Positions 1 to 5,377 of a DNA stretch of 5,501 nucleotides are shown here, piece by piece. The stretch's first letter is position 1; each line of letters begins with the position of its first letter. The notes beneath the pieces are model-generated. The model was not told where the DNA came from. It made no database searches and worked only from the letters and a program-made list of their open reading frames with translations. The position numbers and the translations under genes are program-made. The stretch lies in the NCBI GenBank assembly GCA_019090405.1, contig JAHRVZ010000230.1:1-5501 (forward strand), written 5' to 3'. Source of the stretch: Paracoccaceae bacterium (GTDB lineage: Bacteria; Pseudomonadota; Alphaproteobacteria; Rhodobacterales; Rhodobacteraceae).

Positions 1-127
1 CTGCTGTGGAAACATCGACGATGTATCGGTGGCTTTGATAAGTCAGCACCACGAAAATAACGATGAAGAATAAAGATCCCCCATAGAATATGTTTCGCGC
101 CCGTGACTTGGTGAGGACTTCAGACAT
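1..127 (-). CDS. norC: Nitric oxide reductase subunit C, N-terminal part (cut by window edge)
   Basis: Only the first 42 codons are present; the gene runs off the left edge. The protein begins MSEVLTKSRARNIFYGG and continues into one hydrophobic segment (about residues 19-32, SLFFIVIFVVLTY region) followed by QSHRYIVDVSTA. This arrangement, a short polar N-terminus with the (A)RNxFYGGSxFF signature and a single uncleaved membrane anchor, is that of NorC, the membrane-bound c-type cytochrome that passes electrons to NorB in the cytochrome c-dependent nitric oxide reductase, which reduces NO to N2O with its catalytic side facing the periplasm. The haem-binding CxxCH lies beyond the window and cannot be confirmed. 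The start is supported by AGGGA at 139-135, seven bases before the ATG. norB and accessory nor genes would be expected further left. An Fnr-type site lies upstream. Assignment rests on recalled family sequence, not on a search. Confidence 0.85.
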   Translation of the reverse strand, partial: MSEVLTKSRARNIFYGGSLFFIVIFVVLTYQSHRYIVDVSTA

Positions 128-463
128 AGAAGAATCCCTGTTTTTGGCTTCAGACCTGCGAATTCTAGGCCAGACAGGATTTATTAAGGTTGTTGTAGTG
201 CAAAGAACGGCTAAGTTTTTGGATATTCGTGTCCGGATTTCACGTCTTGTTCATTGGCATGCACTTGCCTGAAAATGGTCCCCGATTCTCGTGGGGTGTC
301 CAACATCGTTGCGCCGTAGGACATAGGTGGTTTGGCAGTGCTATTGTGGCTTCATTGATCTGCAGTATCGGGTCGGCTAGATGTCGCTGCCATCAGCCAA
401 AGGATTGTCTCGGCTCTCTTTGGCATCGCCGTAATGATCGTACACAAAACCCGGAGAACAGTG
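128..463. other. Divergent intergenic region between norC and the first SDR
   Basis: These 336 bases hold the norC leader and promoter at the left end (155-203). The rest shows no gene I recognise in any frame. A ribosome site GGAGA (453-457) serves the SDR start at 464. A weak rightward promoter candidate is TTGATC at 355-360 with TAGATG at 378-383 (17-base spacer), but the -10 match is poor (3 of 6). From 359 the frame of the SDR is open upstream of its start and would encode a short hydrophobic stretch (about 410-440); this may be chance or a remnant of a lost upstream membrane-protein gene. No insertion-sequence ends or direct repeats were seen. Confidence 0.6.
155..203 (-). promoter_or_regulatory. 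Predicted norC promoter with Crp/Fnr-family (NnrR/Dnr/Fnr-type) box
   Basis: Read on the minus strand, 203-190 is TTGCACTACAACAA, that is TTG-N8-CAA, the outer half-sites of the Fnr/NnrR consensus TTGAT-N4-ATCAA (7 of 10 consensus positions match). Downstream, TAGAAT at 167-162 matches five of six bases of the sigma70 -10 hexamer. A start of transcription about 155 then follows, and the box centre (between 196 and 197) falls at -41.5, the standard class II activator position. The 5' leader would be about 28 bases and includes the AGGGA ribosome site. NO-responsive Crp/Fnr proteins such as NnrR commonly control nor genes in alphaproteobacteria; which regulator acts here is inferred, not shown. 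Confidence 0.55.
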
Positions 464-1214
464 ATGAACACTTATGATTTTACTGGTAAAACTGCAGTCG
501 TGACCGGCGGTGCTCAGGGCATCGGTCTGGCAGTTGCGCAACGCTTACTGGCCTCAGGTGCGCGCGTCGCAAGCTGGGATAGGAACACTGATCAAAACAA
601 GGCTGCACTTGCCGCACATGATGTTGCAGATCGGGCCTGTGCAGTCACTTGCGATGTGTCCGACTGGGATCAGGTTACGCGTGCAGTGCAATCAACCCAA
701 GCAGCCTTTGGCGGCATCGACATTGTGGTCAACAGCGCCGGTATCGCCGGACCAAACGCCACGGTGCAGGACTATGACAATGCAGACTGGTCCAAGATTA
801 TCGCCATCAATCTGACGGGCACCTACCATGTCAACAAAGCCGTTATCGCGGGCATGCGCGCGCGGATACGGTCGCATTCTCAACATCGCCTCAATTGCCG
901 GCAAAGAAGGCAACCCCAATGCCAGCGCCTATTCTGCCTCAAAGGCCGGGATCATCGGCTTTACCAAATCGTTGGGCAAAGAACTTGCCGGGCAGGACAT
1001 TGCCGTCAACTGTGTCACCCCGGCGGCGGCACGCACCCCAATCTTTGATCAAATGTCGCAAGAACATATCGACTATATGCTCTCAAAAATCCCCCGTGCC
1101 CGATTTCTCGAAGTTGACGAGGCTGCAAATATGATCGTCTGGCTGGTCAGTCAGGAGAATTCCTTCTCTACCGGGGCTGTGTTTGATCTCTCAGGTGGTC
1201 GCGCAACTTACTGA
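464..1214 (+). pseudogene. SDR-family NAD(P)-dependent oxidoreductase, interrupted by a frameshift
   Basis: A classical short-chain dehydrogenase in two frames. The first part (464 to about 863, residues 1-134) has the Rossmann motif TGGAQGIG (14-21), an acidic residue after strand two (D39 in SWDRN) suggesting NAD(H) preference, NSAG (90-93) and the active-site Asn of AINLTG (N116). The second part, in the frame read by 864-1214, begins GYGRILNIASIAG and carries catalytic Ser144, Tyr157 and Lys161 (YSASK) in the restored numbering. Restoring two bases in the CG run at 857-863 gives MRARGYGR and a normal 250-residue protein; as it stands translation goes out of frame and stops at 1048, losing the Ser-Tyr-Lys active site. 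The start at ATG 464 is preferred over GTG 461 and ATG 434 because GGAGA at 453-457 is well placed and MNTYDFTGKTAVVTGG fits the family. VNCVTPAAART replaces the more common PG loop. Substrate unknown; sugar, sugar-acid or hydroxyacid dehydrogenases all fit. The change may be a real mutation or a sequence error. Confidence 0.85.
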
Positions 1215-1230
1215 CTGTGTTATTCAGTTT

Positions 1231-1244
1231 GGGATAAATATCCC
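1231..1244. promoter_or_regulatory. Small perfect palindrome upstream of the aminotransferase
   Basis: GGGATA-AA-TATCCC is a perfect inverted repeat with 6-base arms and a 2-base centre, lying in the 82-base gap between the broken SDR and the aminotransferase, 52 bases before the latter's start. It could be an operator or a weak hairpin. It has no following T tract, so an intrinsic terminator is unlikely. The regulator, if any, is unknown. Confidence 0.25.
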
Positions 1245-1296
1245 CGCCGGAGGCATAAAATTTCTTCTGCATATCGACCAATAAGGAACCACGTCC

Positions 1297-2469
1297 ATGA
1301 AAACCGTTGATAAATTCGCCCGAATTGGCGAAGAAAATGCCTTTGCAGTTCTGGCACGTGCCAGTGTTTTGGCCGCGCAAGGGATGGATGTCATAAATCT
1401 GGGCATCGGCCAACCCGATTTCCCAACCCCGCCTCATATTGTCGAGGCTGCCGTCAAAGCCCTGCGTGATGGCCATCACGGATATACCGCCGCAAATGGC
1501 ATTGCAGAACTGCGCGAAGCTGTTTCAGCAGATTTGCATCGTCGGTTCCAAGAAGAAATCAGTCCCGACAATGTGCTGATTGTTCCGGGTGGCAAAGTCA
1601 CCATGTTCACCGCCATTTTGATGTTTGGCGAACCAGGTGTAGAAATCATGTACCCCGACCCCGGCTTTCCGATCTATCGCTCGATGATCGAATTCACCGG
1701 GGCGACGCCAGTCCCGGTGCCAATCCGCGAAGAAAAAGGATTTGGGGTTTCTGCCGAGGAAACCCTGTCGCTAATCACCAGCAAAACCCGCCTTTTGATC
1801 CTGAACTCGCCGGCCAACCCTTGCGGTGGTGTAACGCCCAAAGCAGAAATTGACCTGCTCATCGCCGGTTTGGCAGCACATCCAGAAGTCGCGATCATGT
1901 CGGACGAAATTTATGACCAGATGCTATATGATGGCGAAAAACACGTAACATTGCTATCCTATCCGGAAATCCGCGACCGGCTGATCCTGCTAAATGGCTG
2001 GTCCAAGACCTATGCCATGACCGGTTGGCGGATGGGCTATTCGGTTTGGCCGGACGACCTTTATGACAAGGCGCGCAAACTGGCGGTGAACGCATGGTCT
2101 TGCGTCAATACGCCGTCGCAATACGCTGCCATTGCCGCCCTTACCGGCCCTCAGGATGCGGTTGCAGAAATGCTGGCTGCTTTTGACAGACGTCGCCGTG
2201 TAGTCGTTGACCTTGCCAACGCCATGCCAGGGGTAAGTTGTGTTGTGCCAAAGGGCGCGTTTTATGCGTTCCCGAACATCAAAGACACCGGATGGCAGGC
2301 CAAACCTCTGGCGTCGAAACTGTTGGAACAAACCGGCGTCGCGACGATTGCTGGGCCTGACTTTGGGATTTTGGGCGAAGGTTACATCCGCATCAGTTAC
2401 GCCAATAGCGAAGAAAACATCCGCCGCGCGTTGGGCCGGATGCACGAGTTTCTGAACGCGGGCCAATAG
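1297..2469 (+). CDS. Class I/II pyridoxal-phosphate aminotransferase (AspC-like)
   Basis: A complete 390-residue fold type I aminotransferase, normal length for the family. It is expected to move an amino group between an amino acid and a 2-oxo acid in the cytoplasm using PLP. Visible residues: Y63 in the HGYTAANG segment; N174 in NSPANPCGG (PLP O3' contact); D203 and Y206 in DEIY (PLP ring nitrogen and O3'); Lys237 in GWSKTYAMTGWRMGY, the Schiff-base lysine; R245 for the PLP phosphate; and R365 in YIRISYAN, which binds the substrate alpha-carboxylate. The NPCGG sequence has Cys where NPTGG is usual, a minor variant. The start at 1297 is supported by AAGGA (1283-1287), nine bases upstream, and by the N-terminus beginning just before the family's first conserved block. 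It follows the broken SDR by 82 bases on the same strand and may be co-transcribed. Amino-acid specificity cannot be assigned from sequence. Confidence 0.93.
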   Translation: MKTVDKFARIGEENAFAVLARASVLAAQGMDVINLGIGQPDFPTPPHIVEAAVKALRDGHHGYTAANGIAELREAVSADLHRRFQEEISPDNVLIVPGGKVTMFTAILMFGEPGVEIMYPDPGFPIYRSMIEFTGATPVPVPIREEKGFGVSAEETLSLITSKTRLLILNSPANPCGGVTPKAEIDLLIAGLAAHPEVAIMSDEIYDQMLYDGEKHVTLLSYPEIRDRLILLNGWSKTYAMTGWRMGYSVWPDDLYDKARKLAVNAWSCVNTPSQYAAIAALTGPQDAVAEMLAAFDRRRRVVVDLANAMPGVSCVVPKGAFYAFPNIKDTGWQAKPLASKLLEQTGVATIAGPDFGILGEGYIRISYANSEENIRRALGRMHEFLNAGQ

Positions 2470-2470
2470 C

Positions 2471-2519
2471 AAACGGAAAATTTCAAATTTTCCGGTCCGT
2501 TTTCTTTCAAAGAAAACGG
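2471..2519. terminator. Two tandem hairpins forming a bidirectional terminator region
   Basis: The 50-base gap between convergent genes is filled by two perfect inverted repeats. Hairpin one, 2474-2494, has 10-base arms (CGGAAAATTT / AAATTTTCCG) around one base. Hairpin two, 2497-2519, has 11-base arms (CCGTTTTCTTT / AAAGAAAACGG) around one base and ends directly against the minus-strand stop codon (2522-2520). Hairpin one is followed by a T-rich run on the plus strand (GTCCGTTTTCTTT) and by TTTGCTATT on the minus strand, so it is the better terminator for both directions. In addition AAACGGA (2471-2477) can pair with TCCGTTT (2496-2502), giving an alternative extended stem. Confidence 0.75.
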
Positions 2520-3473
2520 CTATAAATGCGCAGTTTCCGGTACAGATGTGACCGTTGTTCCGTCTTTTTTGAACTGTATAAGATTGTCACAGGTCAGATC
2601 ACCCATTGCCTGACGGGTCTCAACTGTGGCGCTGCCCACATGGGGCTGCAACACCACATTGTCCATTTCAAACAATGCTTGTGGAACGATGGGTTCTTTG
2701 TCAAAGACGTCTAGCCCGGCACCCCCCAGACGCCCCTCTTGCAAGGCTGCGACCAGTGCAGGCTCATCTATCACTGACCCACGCGAGACGTTGACCAGAA
2801 TCCCATCGCGCCCCAGTGCATTCATCACTTCAGCACTCACAATCCCGCGGGTTTCCTTGCCGCCCGGAGTGATGCAGATTAGCACATCACAATCCGCCGC
2901 CATCTCTGTCAGATTGTCATAAAATAGGTATTCAACGTCCTTTTTAGTCCGCGAATGATAGACAATGGTTGAATTGAACATGGCCAACCGGTCCGCAATC
3001 GCCTGACCAATACGCCCCAGCCCCAAAATACCCACCGTGCGGTCCTGCACGGTGCGCGTCAAAGGAAAGCCACCTTCGGACGGCCAGCGCCCGGCACGTA
3101 TATAATTATCTGCCTGCACCAGTTTTCGACTGGTTGCCAGCCACAGTAAAATCGCTGTGTTGGCAACCTCGTCGTTCAGAACATTTGGCGTATGCGTGAC
3201 GACAATACCCCGCGCCGCACAGGCATCCGCGTCAATGGCGTCATATCCAACACCATAACACGAGATTATTTTCAGATTGGGCAATCCGTTGATGACCTCG
3301 GTAGGTACACCGTCATGGCCATTGGTCATGACATACTCTACCGATGGCCCGGTTTCTGCAAAGAACGCTGCGAGATCATCAATGTCACCAAGGAAATGCA
3401 GGTTGAATTCGGCGCTAAGTTGGCCCCGAATCCGGTCCGTCCCATTGCCAATCATCAGTAGATTGGGTTTCAT
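2520..3473 (-). CDS. D-2-hydroxyacid dehydrogenase (glyoxylate/hydroxypyruvate reductase-like)
   Basis: A complete 317-residue member of the D-isomer-specific 2-hydroxyacid dehydrogenase family, which interconverts 2-oxo acids (glyoxylate, hydroxypyruvate and similar) and D-2-hydroxy acids with NAD(P)H in the cytoplasm. The substrate domain includes SCYGVGYDAID (71-81). The nucleotide domain has GLGRIG (151-156). Arg175 and the following Thr-Lys-Lys after strand two (HSRTKK), in place of the acidic residue seen in NAD enzymes, suggest NADP(H). The catalytic set is visible: Arg231 (NVSRGSVID), Glu260 (DVFDKEP) and His278 (LQPHVGSAT). The start at 3473 is set by AAGGGA just after the upstream gene's stop; a nearby ATG at 3480 is out of frame. 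It is the last gene of a three-gene operon, 13 bases after the FAH-family gene, and ends against a hairpin. In this setting it may reduce or oxidise a product or side product of the sugar-acid route; that role is inferred. Confidence 0.92.
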   Translation of the reverse strand: MKPNLLMIGNGTDRIRGQLSAEFNLHFLGDIDDLAAFFAETGPSVEYVMTNGHDGVPTEVINGLPNLKIISCYGVGYDAIDADACAARGIVVTHTPNVLNDEVANTAILLWLATSRKLVQADNYIRAGRWPSEGGFPLTRTVQDRTVGILGLGRIGQAIADRLAMFNSTIVYHSRTKKDVEYLFYDNLTEMAADCDVLICITPGGKETRGIVSAEVMNALGRDGILVNVSRGSVIDEPALVAALQEGRLGGAGLDVFDKEPIVPQALFEMDNVVLQPHVGSATVETRQAMGDLTCDNLIQFKKDGTTVTSVPETAHL

Positions 3474-3486
3474 GTATCATCCCTTA

Positions 3487-4332
3487 TCAGTCTTGTTTCA
3501 CCAACTGGGATTGGGTACCAAGCCCTTCGATCCACAGATCTACCTGATCGCCCGGCTGCAAATAGACCGGGTCTGGTTTGATCCCCATACCAACGCCCGG
3601 AGGCGTCCCGGTCGAAATCACGTCACCCGGGTGTAATGTCATCAGCTGCGACAGGTGCGATATGATCTGGGCAACGGTGAATATCATCGTTTTGGTGTTG
3701 CCGGTCTGACGGCGTATGCCGTTCACGTCCAGCCACATATCCAGCGCCTGCGGATCCGCGACTTCGTCACGTGTCACCATCCAGGGACCAATTGGCCCAA
3801 AAGTGTCACAGGATTTGCCCTTGGTCCACTGGCCCGACAGGTTCATCTGAAAATGACGCTCGGACAGATCATTGATGACGCAATATCCGGCAACATAATC
3901 CAGCGCATCTTCTTGCGCGACATATTTCGCAGCCTTACCGATGACAAAGCCCAGTTCGACCTCCCAATCCATCTTGGTCGAATTGCGCGGGCGATAAATA
4001 TCGTCGTTCGGGCCGACCACGGCGGATGTGGCTTTGTAAAACAGGATCGGGTGCTCAGGTATTGGCTGATTTGCCTCTGCCGCGTGGTCGGAATAGTTCA
4101 GACCGATGCAGAGGAATTTGCCGATATCGTTGACGCAGGGCCCCAAACGAGGAGCGCCTTCGACGGCAGGCAGCGTCGAGGCGTCCAGCGCGCGCAGCTT
4201 ATCAAGGTTGGCATCGCCCAGCATGTCACCGTTGATGTCGGACACAACGCCGGACAGATCACGCAGAACATTGTTTACATCAATCATTCCCGGCTTTTCT
4301 GCACCGGCTTTACCATAACGCACTAATTTCAT
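3487..4332 (-). CDS. Fumarylacetoacetate hydrolase family protein, probable 2,4-diketo-3-deoxy-sugar-acid hydrolase
   Basis: A complete 281-residue FAH-family enzyme (COG0179 type). The family cleaves C-C bonds in diketo acids using a divalent metal. Seen in the sequence: GLNYSDHAAE (77-86) with the catalytic His/Glu region; Lys100 in LFYK; metal ligands Glu124 and Glu126 in DWEVELG and Asp155 in VINDLSER; KGKSCDTFGPIGP (171-183); and the TGTPPGVG loop (241-248). The one-domain length, and DWEVELG with KGKSCDTFGP, fit the group containing 2,4-diketo-3-deoxy-L-fuconate and 2,4-didehydro-3-deoxy-L-rhamnonate hydrolases, which yield pyruvate plus L-lactate and are often mislabelled ureidoglycolate lyase. 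The preceding DHRS6-like SDR, 24 bases upstream, would supply the diketo substrate. AAGGGA eight bases before the ATG fixes the start. Alternatives are an acylpyruvase or another diketo-acid hydrolase; exact substrate is inferred from context. Confidence 0.88.
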   Translation of the reverse strand: MKLVRYGKAGAEKPGMIDVNNVLRDLSGVVSDINGDMLGDANLDKLRALDASTLPAVEGAPRLGPCVNDIGKFLCIGLNYSDHAAEANQPIPEHPILFYKATSAVVGPNDDIYRPRNSTKMDWEVELGFVIGKAAKYVAQEDALDYVAGYCVINDLSERHFQMNLSGQWTKGKSCDTFGPIGPWMVTRDEVADPQALDMWLDVNGIRRQTGNTKTMIFTVAQIISHLSQLMTLHPGDVISTGTPPGVGMGIKPDPVYLQPGDQVDLWIEGLGTQSQLVKQD

Positions 4333-4356
4333 TGTTTTATTCCCTTAGTTATTTTT

Positions 4357-5103
4357 CTAACCGGCCCATCCGCCATCAATCACATGTGCCTGTGACGTGG
4401 TAAATCGGCTTTCATCTGAGGCCAGATAAACCACCAACGCCGCGATTTCTTCGGGTTTTGCGATACGTCCCATGGGTTGGCGCGCGACAAATGCAACCAT
4501 CGCCGCCTCATAATCGCCAGTCGCCCGAAGCCGGTCGTGCAGCGATGGGCTGTCCACCGTGCCGGGGCAGATCGCGTTACAGCGGATACCTTGTTTGATG
4601 TATTCAACCGCCACCGATTTTGTCAGCCCGATCACTGCCGCCTTGGAGGTGCCATAGACGAACCGGTTAGGGGCGCCGATCACGGACGAGACGGCGGATG
4701 ACATGTTGATGATCGACCCGCCGCCGTTTTCGATCATTCCGGGCAGGGCGGCGCGAATGGTGCGGAAACTGGATTTGACGTTCAGGTCCATCGCGAAATC
4801 AAGATCTGCCTCGGTTGCCTCAAGGATTGTACCGTTATGTACGAACCCGGCGCAGTTGAACAAAACGTCGGGTTTTGCCTGTGCAACGCCCTTGTTCACG
4901 GACCCTTCGGACAGCACATCCATTACAAATGTCTCAATCGTTCCGGTTGCCTCGGCTTGTAATGTCTCAAGTGCGCTGGTGTTTACGTCAGTGGCAAAAA
5001 CATGCGCGCCTTCACGGGCCATTGCCAAGGCCGAGGCGCGGCCAATCCCCTGACCTGCGGCAGTAATCAGGGCGCGTTTTCCGGCTAATCGCTGTGTGCT
5101 CAT
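4357..5103 (-). CDS. DHRS6-like SDR, probable 2-keto-3-deoxy-L-fuconate (or related sugar acid) dehydrogenase
   Basis: A complete 248-residue classical SDR, first gene of the minus-strand operon. Motifs: TAAGQGIG (14-21), Asp39 in ATDV giving NAD(H) preference, NCAG (83-86), Asn108, and catalytic Ser136, Tyr150 and Lys154 (YGTSK). The stretch with NMSSAVSS, NRFVY, KAAVIGLTKSVA and the CPGTVDSPSL block closely resembles human DHRS6/BDH2 and bacterial 2-keto-3-deoxy-L-fuconate dehydrogenases. Arg147, Arg191 and Arg208 sit at the same spacing from the Tyr as the three substrate-carboxylate arginines I recall for DHRS6. It would oxidise a C4 hydroxyl of a 2-keto-3-deoxy acid, giving the diketo acid for the FAH-family enzyme. 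The start at 5103 is preferred to an in-frame ATG at 5187: MSTQRLAGKRALITAAG matches the family's beginning, while the extra 28 residues would run through the GTTTCGC repeats. The ribosome site at 5103 is weak (GGA, nine bases away). 3-Hydroxybutyrate dehydrogenase is the main alternative. Confidence 0.9.
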   Translation of the reverse strand: MSTQRLAGKRALITAAGQGIGRASALAMAREGAHVFATDVNTSALETLQAEATGTIETFVMDVLSEGSVNKGVAQAKPDVLFNCAGFVHNGTILEATEADLDFAMDLNVKSSFRTIRAALPGMIENGGGSIINMSSAVSSVIGAPNRFVYGTSKAAVIGLTKSVAVEYIKQGIRCNAICPGTVDSPSLHDRLRATGDYEAAMVAFVARQPMGRIAKPEEIAALVVYLASDESRFTTSQAHVIDGGWAG

Positions 5104-5130
5104 TTGCTGAAATCCAGTTGTATTTTCAGT

Positions 5131-5169
5131 GTTTCGCAGAGTGGTTTCGCAGTTTGGTTTCGCTGGGCG
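5131..5169. repeat. Three GTTTCGC direct repeats at 13-base intervals
   Basis: GTTTCGC occurs at 5131-5137, 5144-5150 and 5157-5163, each exactly 13 bases after the last; the first two units also share AG after the heptamer and every unit ends in G. The array lies 28-66 bases upstream of the SDR operon start. A 13-base step is a little more than one helical turn, so bound subunits would be turned about 80 degrees from each other. The array is read here as a cluster of regulator half-sites, not a coding repeat. Confidence 0.6.
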
Positions 5170-5173
5170 AAAC
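5157..5173. promoter_or_regulatory. Operator-like palindrome GTTTCGC-TGG-GCGAAAC
   Basis: The third GTTTCGC of the array is followed after three bases by its exact inverse GCGAAAC (5167-5173), making a 17-base palindrome with 7-base arms. It sits 54-70 bases upstream of the SDR operon start, in a divergent promoter region, which is the usual place for an operator. The shape would suit a dimeric helix-turn-helix regulator, for example of the IclR, LacI or GntR families; no regulator gene is in the window and the family is not identified. Confidence 0.5.
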
Positions 5174-5377
5174 GGCAACTTTGACATCTGCCTTTAACGG
5201 CTCTTACGGCGTTTTAGTATCTGTTCTGGTGGCCTCATGGCCCGGTATCAACGTCTTTCATGGTTCCCAAAAACCTGTGCTTTGCATTTGAGTAAACTAA
5301 CATTGCCCTGTCCTAATGGGTTGCGAAATACCAGAATACTGTCAACTGATATACTAGGCAAGATAACAGGAAACAGA

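Larger units (their letters stand above)
5104..5377. other. Divergent intergenic region between the SDR operon and the right-hand dehydrogenase
   Basis: This 274-base region separates two divergent transcripts. Its left part (5131-5173) holds the GTTTCGC array and palindrome described separately. Bases 5174-5300 show no gene or clear site. On the right, TATACT at 5350-5355 is a plausible -10 hexamer (5 of 6) for the rightward gene but has no convincing -35 at normal spacing, which would fit an activator-dependent promoter. A further GCGAAA half-site occurs at 5323-5328, close to where a -35 would lie. The ribosome site AGGA is at 5368-5371. Confidence 0.55.

Noticed and set aside
355..383. 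TTGATC-17-TAGATG as a rightward promoter for the broken SDR
   Set aside because: The -10 matches only three of six consensus bases, and no supporting element was found; kept only as a remark in the intergenic entry.
229..477. 82-codon open frame on the plus strand in the left intergenic region
   Set aside because: No recognisable family, composition unlike the real genes, and it overlaps the ribosome site and start of the SDR in another frame.
1315..1332. Inverted repeat TTCGCC-N6-GGCGAA at the start of the aminotransferase gene
   Set aside because: It lies in codons 7-12 and is explained by the coding sequence; short arms of this kind are expected by chance.
1990..2472. 160-codon open frame on the minus strand opposite the aminotransferase
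   Set aside because: Fully antisense to the aminotransferase with its complete PLP motif set; no ribosome site or family similarity seen.
3655..4326. Long open frame on the plus strand (223 codons) opposite the FAH-family gene
   Set aside because: It is antisense to a gene with clear family motifs and has no recognisable protein features; it is a shadow frame of a GC-biased codon pattern.
5104..5187. 28-residue N-terminal extension of the DHRS6-like SDR from ATG 5187
   Set aside because: The extension has no family counterpart and would be encoded by the GTTTCGC regulatory repeats; the AAAGG upstream of 5187 is only three to four bases from the ATG.
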